DNA from: an uncultured Robinsoniella sp.
GTDB lineage: Bacteria; Bacillota; Clostridia; Lachnospirales; Lachnospiraceae
Assembly (NCBI GenBank): GCA_900539655.1
Contig: UQCR01000134.1
Coordinates: 1-16,341, forward strand
Reading direction: 5' to 3'
DNA: 16,341 bases
Numbering within the stretch: the stretch's first letter is position 1; each line of letters begins with the position of its first letter. Positions 5,470 to 12,840 of this stretch are shown one piece after another. The translations under genes and the position numbers were made by a program. The notes below the pieces were generated by a model. It made no database searches, was not told the DNA's origin, and saw only the letters and a list, made by a program, of their open reading frames with translations.

Positions 5470-7661
5470 TATTCAAACAGTATGATAAAAGTACACCGGT
5501 TCTGGAAGAGCGCTGGAAACCGGACAGTTCAAAAAAGGAGCAGTTGAAATATCTGGAGCAATTTCCATGCCGGATTCAGTGCATCCGATGTGATGAAGGA
5601 AGTGAACAGCGTTTTCTTTTGCAAACAGAGATGATCCATCGTTTTGAAATGCCGATTTCCATTTCTCTGGAATTTATAAAAGAGGAATGGACGGGCAGTG
5701 AATATGTATTTATGCCGGGGGCTGTATATGATGGTAACCGGATGGAAAGTAAGAGGATTCCCTATCCGCCTTTTCATGCGGGCAGGTCAAAAGAGGGGTG
5801 GGACAGGGTAATTACAGACATTCCCCATCTTGACCGGGAAGGAAAAAGCTCAGGCATTCAGCTTAGGTCCGGTGATATGAGCACTCCTGCTATGGGATAT
5901 TTTAACCAGGATCAGAGAGAAGGAGTTCTGATCCTGGCTAATCATATGGTACATGGCAGATATACTGGTTTTACAATTTCGGAGACGGAACATCAGGCTG
6001 TTTTTGGTATCTCTTGTCCGGCGGTCAGAGAAGAGAGAAAATATTTTTTTGGCGAACTTCCTGATGGATCTGGATTTTACCCGACCTGTGAGGCAGCGTC
6101 AGATGATATGGGAATGATTTTGAGGGAAGGGGAACGAGTGGAAATGGAGATCCGGTGTCTCAAGTTTCCGGCGGAGAATTTATATCAGTATTTTACAAAA
6201 TTTAATGAGATGCGGGAAGATTTGGAAGTGGGGCAGGATTTTTGCAGCATACCATTTTCAAAGGCCCATCAGGCAGTCAAAAAAAAATATATACATATGA
6301 ACTTTACAGACGAAGGATATTTCCGGGTTGGTACAGAGAATGATGTTCCGCCTTCTTACTGGCAGTCTGGATGGGTGGGGGGAGGAATGAATTCCTATGC
6401 ATTTCTTCTGGAAGACCAGGGGCTCGCACGCTGTCAGTCAGTATCCAGTCTAAAGTTTATTACAGAGCATTTGCAGATGGAAAATGGATGGTATATCCCT
6501 ATGTATGCCAACGGTCAGATATATGGAGATGATTTCCTGAACAAAAACAGTCCGGTTCTTCTGGTGAGAAAAGATGCAGACCTTTTATTTTTTCTGATAA
6601 AGCAAGCTATTTATCTGAAGAGCCAAGGGGAACTGACGGTGCAAATGGAAAGCAGTATTGCCCGGCAGGCAGATGCATTTGTGCGGTTTTATCAAAAAAA
6701 CAGACAGCTGGGGCAATTTATTAATATGCAGAAGGAGACTCTTATACAGGGGGATACAGCAAGTGCAGCCATCGTAAGTGCGGCTCTGGCTTTGGCATAT
6801 GAATATTTTGGAAAGCCGGAATATCTGGAAACGGCAGAAGCACTGGGAGTGCTTTATCGGGAGGAATATTTAAAAAAGGGGATGATGAACGGAGGACCGG
6901 GTGAAATCTGCCAGGCACCAGACAGCGAATCTGCGTTTGGTTTTCTCGAATCCTGTGTGCAGCTTTATGAGACAACGGGGAAGGAAGAATGGCTGCAGGC
7001 ATCCAGGGAAGCTTTTGAACTGGCGGTCACCTGGGTAATGAGCTATGATTTTAACTTACCACAGAGAAGCACGGCGGCAAAAATGAAGGCCCACACCAGG
7101 GGAACTGTGTTTGCAAATGCCCAGAATAAACATTCTGCACCCGGAATCTGCACACTGTCAGGAAATTCTATGCTGAAACTTTACCGTTTCACCGGAGATG
7201 AAAAATATTTGAAGTGGATGAGCAGGATCAGCCATGCGCTGTCACAGTTTGTATCCCTTCAGGAAAGACCTGTTGATACACTGGCCGGGCGCGCACTTCC
7301 GGCGGGGTATATCAATGAAAGAGTACAGACCAGTGATTGGGAGGGAAAGGAAACCATCGGAGAATTTCTGTATGGCTCCAACTGGCCTGAGGTGACAATG
7401 CTGCTGACCTATGTGGAGATACCGGGTATCTATCTGGACCTGGATCGAAAGATCATGCAGTGCTCTGACCATGTAAATGTTCAGATTGTTGAGCATGAAA
7501 AAGAAATTTATTTAAATATCTTTAATCCAACCCCATATGATGCGGTAGTAACGCTGATGACTGACCATAGCCAGGATCCGGAGCCCATTGGCCATCTGTA
7601 TTTTGCAAATATGAAAAAAATAGAGATTTGTGCCGGAGCGGAAATAAATGTGTATATTTGA
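5454..7661 (+). CDS. Uncharacterised 735-aa protein, probable (alpha/alpha)-toroid glycosidase-like enzyme
   Basis: I do not recognise a named family. The N-terminal part (about 1-240) looks like a beta-rich domain, with segments such as MPGAVYDGNRMESKRIPYPP (88-107). Residues about 265-650 look like a helical-hairpin repeat of the (alpha/alpha)6 type, with aromatic and acidic loop motifs including SYWQSGWVGGGMNSY (301-315), NGWYIPMYANG and QAPDSESAFGFLES (from 487, with D490 and E492). The last 65 residues look like a small beta domain. This architecture is common in glycosidases and sugar epimerases. There is no signal peptide or membrane helix, so it should be cytoplasmic. The start has GGAGG at 5442-5446, and the gene follows the GH38 gene by 83 bases without a terminator. 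The most likely role is processing the same imported oligosaccharide, as a second exo-glycosidase. Confidence 0.62.
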   Translation: MEYQIVFKQYDKSTPVLEERWKPDSSKKEQLKYLEQFPCRIQCIRCDEGSEQRFLLQTEMIHRFEMPISISLEFIKEEWTGSEYVFMPGAVYDGNRMESKRIPYPPFHAGRSKEGWDRVITDIPHLDREGKSSGIQLRSGDMSTPAMGYFNQDQREGVLILANHMVHGRYTGFTISETEHQAVFGISCPAVREERKYFFGELPDGSGFYPTCEAASDDMGMILREGERVEMEIRCLKFPAENLYQYFTKFNEMREDLEVGQDFCSIPFSKAHQAVKKKYIHMNFTDEGYFRVGTENDVPPSYWQSGWVGGGMNSYAFLLEDQGLARCQSVSSLKFITEHLQMENGWYIPMYANGQIYGDDFLNKNSPVLLVRKDADLLFFLIKQAIYLKSQGELTVQMESSIARQADAFVRFYQKNRQLGQFINMQKETLIQGDTASAAIVSAALALAYEYFGKPEYLETAEALGVLYREEYLKKGMMNGGPGEICQAPDSESAFGFLESCVQLYETTGKEEWLQASREAFELAVTWVMSYDFNLPQRSTAAKMKAHTRGTVFANAQNKHSAPGICTLSGNSMLKLYRFTGDEKYLKWMSRISHALSQFVSLQERPVDTLAGRALPAGYINERVQTSDWEGKETIGEFLYGSNWPEVTMLLTYVEIPGIYLDLDRKIMQCSDHVNVQIVEHEKEIYLNIFNPTPYDAVVTLMTDHSQDPEPIGHLYFANMKKIEICAGAEINVYI

Positions 7662-7767
7662 AATATGAAATATCATTCCAACCCTGATCACAGAAAAAGG
7701 AGCGAAACCGGAAAATTGTATATGGGGTATTTCTGGCATGGGCAGGACAAAGAGGAGGAGCAGACAG

Positions 7768-8943
7768 ATGATAGATCACCAGTTAAAAAAGCAGAAAATG
7801 GATTCGGCATCAAAACAGGTTCCGGATCAGATAGAGGGTCAAATGGCAGGACAGATGAAAAATAAAATACCAGGACAGACGAAAAATAAAATACCAGAAC
7901 AGATAAAGAATCAGATGACGAAAAAGGAACGGGTATGGGCTGCAATACGCCATGAGGAAAGTGACAGAGTTCCAAAAGGGGAATTATATATCCAGCCGCA
8001 AATCGCCAATAAACTTCTGGGAGAGGAATATCCTCTGGATTACCAGCATTTTGAAAGAGACTGTAAGGTGCGGGAATTACTGCATATGGATCTGGTAAAC
8101 GTAGGAGACTGGCCGGAATGGGAAATTGAGAAGATGGAAGACGGTAAAAAAGTGCTGCAGAGTGTGTATGGGCAGACTTTTCTGGAGGGGGAAGAGAGCA
8201 AACGGCTTCTGAAGCCCCCGGTAGACATCGAAGATGCCGCAGATTATCGGGAGCCGGATATTAATAAAGTAACCGGAAATCTGGTGGCGAGATACGCAGC
8301 TGAGACGGATTTCTTTGTGTTTGCCCAGGTGGGCGGACCCATTTCAATGCTGAATGAGATGTATCCCATGGAAGATTATATGGTGAACTGCATTACTTAT
8401 CCGGAAGAAACCCATATATTATCGGAAAAGGTCATTGCATTTGAGATTAAAAAAGCTAAATTATTCCTTGATAAAGGAGCAGATGCCATTTTGATTGCCG
8501 ATGATATGGCATTTAATACAGGTGTGTTTCTTCCGCCTTACGTAATGGAAGAAAATGTATATCCATTTTATAAGCAGATGATTCAGGAAATTAAGGCATA
8601 TAAAAATGTTCCGGTATTTCTTCACAGCGACGGGAACCTGAATAGTGTTATGGACGACCTGGTGGAGTGTGGATTTGATGGAATTCAGTCCATCCAGCCT
8701 TCCGCAGGTATGGATATACGAAGCATTAAAGAAAAATATGGTGACAGGCTGTGTCTGTGGGGGAATATTGATCTGGATTATATCATGTGTTTTGGGACGG
8801 AGGAAGAAGTTAGGGCAGATGTGCGAAAAACCATTGAGGCGGCAGGTACAGGCGGCGGTTTTATTCTCTCGACCTGTAATACGATGGTGGATATTATACC
8901 TCCGGAAAATATTCTGGCTATGATCAGAGAAGCTGATAAGTAA
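7768..8943 (+). CDS. Uroporphyrinogen decarboxylase (URO-D) family protein 1, possible methyltransferase
   Basis: The 391-aa protein has the URO-D/MtaA-like barrel fold, whose members include heme-pathway HemE and corrinoid:CoM or O-demethylase methyltransferases. Landmarks are an opening TKKERVWAAIRHEESDRVP-type segment (51 on), FVFAQVGGPISMLNEMYP, ADAILIADDMAFNTGVFLPP, HSDGN (H286), GNID (about 332) and STCN (C370). H286 and C370 could be metal ligands, as in MtaA-type enzymes, although the Cys of the MtaA H-x-C motif is Asp here. It is unlikely to be true HemE, given its sugar-operon position and a second paralogue nearby. The start at 7768 is chosen for GAGGAGGAG at 7752-7760; an ATG at 7738 is in frame but has no ribosome-binding site. 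The first 49 residues are a low-complexity repeat extension before the usual family start (M50). Confidence 0.82.
   Translation: MIDHQLKKQKMDSASKQVPDQIEGQMAGQMKNKIPGQTKNKIPEQIKNQMTKKERVWAAIRHEESDRVPKGELYIQPQIANKLLGEEYPLDYQHFERDCKVRELLHMDLVNVGDWPEWEIEKMEDGKKVLQSVYGQTFLEGEESKRLLKPPVDIEDAADYREPDINKVTGNLVARYAAETDFFVFAQVGGPISMLNEMYPMEDYMVNCITYPEETHILSEKVIAFEIKKAKLFLDKGADAILIADDMAFNTGVFLPPYVMEENVYPFYKQMIQEIKAYKNVPVFLHSDGNLNSVMDDLVECGFDGIQSIQPSAGMDIRSIKEKYGDRLCLWGNIDLDYIMCFGTEEEVRADVRKTIEAAGTGGGFILSTCNTMVDIIPPENILAMIREADK
7849..7914 (+). repeat. 24-bp tandem repeat in the 5' end of the URO-D 1 gene
   Basis: Units at 7849-7872 and 7873-7896 and a partial unit at 7897-7914 encode GQMKNKIP, GQTKNKIP and EQIKNQ. 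The repeats lie upstream of the canonical family start, in a lysine- and glutamine-rich extension with several in-frame ATG codons. The unit is a multiple of three, so slippage would change tail length without breaking the frame. Confidence 0.8.
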
Positions 8944-9106
8944 AATTTATTTCCGCCATCTGCACGCACCAATTTACGTGAGATTTTATGCTGTCAATGA
9001 GGTTTGTTTTTAAAAGTACAGATTTATAAGCCCTTTTCTCTATAAAACAAAGTAATAGCAGGATTTAAAAGTTGTGAAAATGAATGAAATGCGCAAGAAT
9101 GTCTTT

Positions 9107-9117
9107 AGAGCGTATTT
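9107..9117 (+). repeat. Dispersed intergenic motif AGAGCGTRTTT, copy 1
   Basis: AGAGCGTATTT lies between URO-D 1 and permease 1. Related copies are at 16181-16191 (AGAGCGTGTTT) and, inverted, at 12812-12822. All three are intergenic. Copies 1 and 3 share a slightly longer match (TNTAGAGCGTRTTT). Function is unknown. Confidence 0.4.
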
Positions 9118-9127
9118 GAACATTCAG

Positions 9128-9147
9128 ATCCGCTCGGATTGGCGGAT
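9128..9147 (+). promoter_or_regulatory. Small hairpin in the leader of permease 1
   Basis: ATCCGC (9128-9133) and GCGGAT (9142-9147) form a 6-bp GC-rich stem with an 8-nt loop, about 45 bases before the likely TTG start. No T run follows, so it is not a standard terminator. Nothing else firm was found between 8944 and 9193: no convincing promoter and no terminator after URO-D 1. Confidence 0.35.
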
Positions 9148-9193
9148 AGATCAGTAAAATAAAACCGCTGAAAAAATGGAAAGGAGAAGAGGG

Positions 9194-10132
9194 TTGAAAG
9201 AAAAGAAGAAGGAAAAACGTAAAAGAGGACGCGTTTCCAGAAGAAAGAATACGACATTAACAATAATGGCCCTGCCGGCCGCTGTAATACTTTTTCTGTT
9301 TTCTTATGTTCCGATTGCAGGACTGATTATTGCTTTCAAAGATTTTCGGTACGACAAAGGATTTTTAGGAAGTGACTGGATCGGATTTAAAAATTTTGAG
9401 TTTTTCTTTAAATCCAATGATGCATGGGTAGTACTAAGGAATACCATTGGCTTGAATGTACTTTTTATTGGGATAACCCTGGTGGTATCAGTAGCGATTG
9501 CTTTAATGATGAATGAAGTACGAAGCAGGAAAATGATAAAGGTAACACAGACCATTATGTTTTTTCCATATTTTATGTCGTGGGTGGTGGTCGGATATCT
9601 CTTGTATGCGTATTTGCATCATGACTATGGTATCATTAATCAGCTGCTGCAATTTTTCGGGCTGCACAGCATTTCGTGGTATGCGCGGTCCCAATACTGG
9701 CCGGTAATACTGACGTTTATGTATGCATGGAAGATGGCGGGCTACTACAGCGTGATCTATTATGCAGGACTTATGGGAATTGACGATACTTATTATGAAG
9801 CTGCAGCGCTGGATGGGGCAAGCAGATGGCAGATGGTGTGGAAGATAACGCTTCCAATGCTGAAAGGAATAATTATAGTAATGGTAATTCTCCAGGTGGG
9901 AAGGATTATGTATGCGGATTTCGGGCTGTTTTTCAACCTGACAAGAGATCAGGGCGCACTTTATGCAACTACAGATGTTCTGGATACATACATATACAGA
10001 GCTTTACGGGTAACCGGGGACATCGGAATTGGTTCTGCCGTAGGATGTTTTCAGGCAGTAGTAGGGTTTATACTGATTATGGGTTCCAATTTGGTTGTTA
10101 GAAAAATGGACAAAGACAGTGCATTATTTTAA
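9194..10132 (+). CDS. Sugar ABC transporter permease, LplB/YtcP type (subunit 1)
   Basis: This is an inner-membrane subunit of a CUT1-type oligosaccharide importer (binding-protein-dependent transport permease). The N-terminus is highly basic (KEKKKEKRKRG), followed by a first helix around LPAAVILFLFSYVPIAGLIIAF and about five more hydrophobic segments. The EAA loop that docks with the ATPase is YYEAAALDGASRWQMVWKI, starting near residue 201. Length (312 aa) is typical. The start is a TTG at 9194 preceded by AAGGAG (9181-9186, spacing 7); an ATG at 9176 is in frame but lacks a ribosome-binding site and would add six residues. Its stop overlaps an ATG in TAATG at 10130-10134, and the second permease follows immediately. 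No ATPase gene is in the window; this transporter type commonly borrows a shared MsmX-like ATPase. Confidence 0.92.
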   Translation: MKEKKKEKRKRGRVSRRKNTTLTIMALPAAVILFLFSYVPIAGLIIAFKDFRYDKGFLGSDWIGFKNFEFFFKSNDAWVVLRNTIGLNVLFIGITLVVSVAIALMMNEVRSRKMIKVTQTIMFFPYFMSWVVVGYLLYAYLHHDYGIINQLLQFFGLHSISWYARSQYWPVILTFMYAWKMAGYYSVIYYAGLMGIDDTYYEAAALDGASRWQMVWKITLPMLKGIIIVMVILQVGRIMYADFGLFFNLTRDQGALYATTDVLDTYIYRALRVTGDIGIGSAVGCFQAVVGFILIMGSNLVVRKMDKDSALF

Positions 10133-10146
10133 TGGGAGGTATTAAA

Positions 10147-11031
10147 ATGAAGAAAGATTTATCATTAGGCCCTAAAATTATTATTTATGCATTTCTGGGT
10201 CTGTGTTGTTTACTATGTGTAATTCCCATTATTACGGTGGTATCCATTTCCTTTTCCAGTGATATGAGAATTATGAAAGAGGGATATGGTATTTTCCCCA
10301 AAGGCGTGACGCTGGACGCGTATAAATATGTATTTAAGGATGCAGCAGCGATTTTTAGGTCTTACGGAATAACGATTCTGGTTACTGCCCTGGGACTTGG
10401 GATCGGGCTTACATTGAATTCCATGATAGCATATGTTCTGTCCAGAAAAGATTATGCATGGCGCAGGGCACTGACAGTATTTCTGATTATTCCTATGGTA
10501 TTAAACGGCGGTATGGTGCCTGCTTATATCTGGCTTACAAAATACCTGCATTTAAAAAATACAATCTGGGCAATGCTGCTGCCTATGCTGATTGTACCAT
10601 GGTTTATCATCTTGATGCGTACATTTTTTACTCAGCTTCCGTCTTCCCTTCTGGAAGCGGCTACCGTGGATGGCGCAGGAGAGCTGACAATCTTTACGAA
10701 AATTGTATTGCCCCTTGCAAAACCGGCGCTGGCGACGGTTGGAATGTTTATTACATTGAATTACTGGAATGACTGGTTCCAGCCGCTTATGTATATTGAC
10801 AACAGAGAACTTTATAATCTCCAGTACCGGCTGTATGTTCTTATGAGGGATGTTCAGGAAATGATCAAGAATTCAGCGATATCCGGCATGGGGGTCAGCA
10901 TGGCGGACATGCCCACAGAGTCAATGCGGATGGCGATGTGTGTAATTGCAGCAGGACCTATGCTGGCAGTATTTCCGTTTTTTCAGAAGTACTTTGTGAA
11001 GGGGCTGACTGTGGGAGGCGTAAAAGGCTGA
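10147..11031 (+). CDS. Carbohydrate ABC transporter permease, LplC/YesQ type (subunit 2)
   Basis: This second membrane subunit of the importer would pair with the product of the preceding gene. It is 294 aa with about six hydrophobic segments, starting with IIIYAFLGLCCLLCVIPIIT. The EAA loop reads LEAATVDGAGELTIFTKIVL, with its glutamate at residue 170. The C-terminus FPFFQKYFVKGLTVGGVKG is very typical of CUT1 permeases. The start at 10147 is chosen because GGGAGG (10134-10139) lies seven bases upstream; an in-frame ATG at 10132 overlaps the previous stop codon and has no ribosome-binding site. The tight spacing implies translational coupling of the two permeases. Confidence 0.93.
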   Translation: MKKDLSLGPKIIIYAFLGLCCLLCVIPIITVVSISFSSDMRIMKEGYGIFPKGVTLDAYKYVFKDAAAIFRSYGITILVTALGLGIGLTLNSMIAYVLSRKDYAWRRALTVFLIIPMVLNGGMVPAYIWLTKYLHLKNTIWAMLLPMLIVPWFIILMRTFFTQLPSSLLEAATVDGAGELTIFTKIVLPLAKPALATVGMFITLNYWNDWFQPLMYIDNRELYNLQYRLYVLMRDVQEMIKNSAISGMGVSMADMPTESMRMAMCVIAAGPMLAVFPFFQKYFVKGLTVGGVKG

Positions 11032-11042
11032 TCATGTTAGAA

Positions 11043-11065
11043 TGTAATTTGCTATGGCAATTACA
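11043..11065 (+). promoter_or_regulatory. Hairpin after the permease genes (possible mRNA stabiliser)
   Basis: TGTAATTTGC (11043-11052) pairs with GCAATTACA (11057-11065) around a 4-nt loop, with one bulged T. The following bases (ATAAATTTATT) are not a T run, so read-through is expected. Such a hairpin between permease and binding-protein genes could protect the upstream mRNA or reduce read-through. Confidence 0.45.
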
Positions 11066-11078
11066 ATAAATTTATTAA

Positions 11079-11085
11079 AAGGAGG
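11079..11085 (+). promoter_or_regulatory. Orphan Shine-Dalgarno sequence without a start codon
   Basis: AAGGAGG is a near-perfect ribosome-binding site, but no ATG, GTG or TTG follows at a usable distance. The nearest is a TTG at 11101 (15 bases away) that opens only seven codons. The true ribosome-binding site of the binding-protein gene is a separate AGGAGG at 11186-11191. It may be a standby site or the relic of a lost small gene. Confidence 0.4.
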
Positions 11086-11142
11086 AATCCGTTATACCGA
11101 TTGCTCCATCATTATACAGCTTAAGCAACAAGATGGATAATT

Positions 11143-11159
11143 CCTTACTGGCTGTAAGG
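11143..11159 (+). repeat. Perfect 6-bp inverted repeat upstream of the solute-binding protein gene
   Basis: CCTTAC (11143-11148) and GTAAGG (11154-11159) flank a 5-base spacer, 41 bases before the start codon. It could be a small hairpin or a regulator site. No clear promoter accompanies it. Confidence 0.4.
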
Positions 11160-11199
11160 GATATTAACCATAAATATATTGTAGTAGGAGGAATAAAGG

Positions 11200-12756
11200 A
11201 TGAGAAGGAAGAAATTGATTGCCCTGGGAGTGGCAGCAGCAATGATTATGGGTTCATTGGGTGGATGCAGCGGAGATGGTAAAGCAGACAAAAGCGGTGA
11301 AAATGGCACAAAAGCGGAAAGCAGCGGGGAAACTGACAGTAAAATGGATGGCTCTGAAACGGGAACGGATTCAGGAGCGGTCCAAAATGAGGATAAAGAA
11401 ATCGTAAATTTGAAAATCCATACACCGGTTCCGGAACAGACGGACGGAAAAGCTGTAATGGAAGCGTTGAATGCGTATACGAAAGAAAAAATTGGGGTGA
11501 CTGTTGACTATGTATTCCACGGAGGTGCTTATGGTGATAAAATCCAGACGATTATTGCATCCGGTGAAGAGTATGACGCCTGCTTTACGTCAAACTGGCT
11601 AAATCCTTACAATACCAATGTGGTAAAAGGAGCCTTTCTCGATATTAAAGAGCTGCTGCCCAAAGCAGCACCGGAATTAAAGAAGGCAATCCCTGACTAT
11701 ATATGGACGGCAGCTACGGTAAAAGGAGGTATTTATGCAGTCCCCAACCAACAGATTGTCGCCCGGCAGATTGGTGCTTTGATGCCAAAAGACTATGTGG
11801 ATGGTACCGGAACAGACATTAATACGATTAAAAATCTCACAGATTTAGAGGGATATGCCCAGAAGGCATTTGACCAGTTTGGAGCAAAAGCAGGAGGGGT
11901 AAACCGTGCCCAGGCAGCAGATTATTGCGGATATGAATATATCAGTGACTATATGGCTGCCGGCGCAATTAAGATGGATGATACCTCTGCCAAGGTTGTG
12001 AACTTCTATGCAACGGATGAGTGGAAAAATATGCTGAATGAACTGGTAGGATTGAATGAAAAAGGGCTTTTAGATGGCGAATGCGGATATATGGATGAAT
12101 ACAGCGAGAGCCAGCGTGTTGCAAAAAAGACATCTGCTTTTTATTCCGGGACCTACAAACCAGGCGTAGAGGCAGAGGAATCAGCCAGAGCGGGGTATGA
12201 CTGTGTTATGGCAACAGCTGCAACAGATCCCTATATCTCTACAAATAGTGTAATTGCGACCATGTATGGTATTTCCACAACATCCAAACATCCCGAAGAG
12301 ACACTGAAGTATCTGGAACTGATCAACACAGATCCATATGCCATGAATCTGATTTCTTACGGCATCGAGGGTACACATTATAAAAAGACTGGTGACAAAA
12401 CCATCGAACTGATTCCTGACAGCGGATACTCTCATGGTCAGTCCTGGGCGCTTGGGAATGTATTCAATACCTATGCACTTGCCGGACAGCCGGATGACAT
12501 CTGGGAGCAGACCAGGGCACTGAATGACAGCGCTAAGACATCCCCGATCCTTGGTTTTTCCTTTGATCCGGAGGCAGTCAAAATGGAAGTTACAAATGTA
12601 TCTAAGGTTGTAAAAGAGTATGAAAGCCTGGTAGGCGGGGAACTTCCTGTGGAAGAAACGAATGCTGAATTCCTGGAAAAATTAAATGTGGCGGGAATTG
12701 ATAAAGTGATGGCTGAAATGCAAAAGCAGATTGATGAATTTCTTGCTTCAAAATAA
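11200..12756 (+). CDS. Extracellular sugar-binding lipoprotein of the ABC importer (LplA/YtcQ-like)
   Basis: This is the substrate-capturing component of the importer, anchored to the outer face of the membrane. A basic start (MRRKK) and hydrophobic stretch lead to the lipobox LGGC with lipidated C23. A flexible Gly/Ser/Lys/Glu-rich linker covers about residues 24-65. The mature domain is a family 1 solute-binding protein. Its C-terminal part (GFSFDPEAVKMEVTNV through AGIDKVMAEMQKQIDEFLA) resembles the DUF3502 domain of LipO/LplA-type proteins. Length is 518 aa. The start is supported by AGGAGG at 11186-11191. It lies 168 bases after the permeases, with a hairpin and an inverted repeat between, perhaps to set its level separately, since binding proteins are usually needed in excess. 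Its ligand is probably a mannose-containing oligosaccharide, inferred from the GH38 neighbour. Confidence 0.92.
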   Translation: MRRKKLIALGVAAAMIMGSLGGCSGDGKADKSGENGTKAESSGETDSKMDGSETGTDSGAVQNEDKEIVNLKIHTPVPEQTDGKAVMEALNAYTKEKIGVTVDYVFHGGAYGDKIQTIIASGEEYDACFTSNWLNPYNTNVVKGAFLDIKELLPKAAPELKKAIPDYIWTAATVKGGIYAVPNQQIVARQIGALMPKDYVDGTGTDINTIKNLTDLEGYAQKAFDQFGAKAGGVNRAQAADYCGYEYISDYMAAGAIKMDDTSAKVVNFYATDEWKNMLNELVGLNEKGLLDGECGYMDEYSESQRVAKKTSAFYSGTYKPGVEAEESARAGYDCVMATAATDPYISTNSVIATMYGISTTSKHPEETLKYLELINTDPYAMNLISYGIEGTHYKKTGDKTIELIPDSGYSHGQSWALGNVFNTYALAGQPDDIWEQTRALNDSAKTSPILGFSFDPEAVKMEVTNVSKVVKEYESLVGGELPVEETNAEFLEKLNVAGIDKVMAEMQKQIDEFLASK

Positions 12757-12781
12757 TAAGATACGCTGGTAATTTCTTAAC

Positions 12782-12797
12782 GCCGTGGGCAGACGGC
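12782..12797 (+). promoter_or_regulatory. Short GC-rich hairpin between binding-protein and regulator genes
   Basis: GCCGT (12782-12786) pairs with ACGGC (12793-12797) around a 6-nt loop. AATTTTTAAA follows after a six-base gap. It may act as a partial terminator that lowers expression of the regulator relative to the transporter. The inverted AGAGCGTGTTT copy at 12812-12822 follows directly. Confidence 0.35.
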
Positions 12798-12811
12798 AGG
12801 AACAAATTTTT

Positions 12812-12822
12812 AAACACGCTCT
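12812..12822 (-). repeat. Dispersed intergenic motif AGAGCGTRTTT, copy 2 (inverted)
   Basis: AAACACGCTCT on the + strand is the reverse complement of the motif found at 16181-16191, and it lies 18 bases before the regulator's start codon. See 9107-9117 for the third copy. Confidence 0.4.
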
Positions 12823-12840
12823 GGGACAGGGGGATGTGAT

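Noticed and set aside
7665..7865. 66-aa forward frame overlapping the start of the URO-D 1 gene
   Set aside because: No ribosome-binding site, and its product is a frame-shifted reading of the low-complexity repeat; the overlapping URO-D frame is well supported.
8944..8990. Terminator after the URO-D 1 gene (CACG/CGTG then TTTTA)
   Set aside because: The stem is only four base pairs with a ten-base loop, too weak to call.
9826..10101. 91-aa forward frame inside permease 1
   Set aside because: It is an alternate-frame reading of a conserved permease region with no ribosome-binding site.
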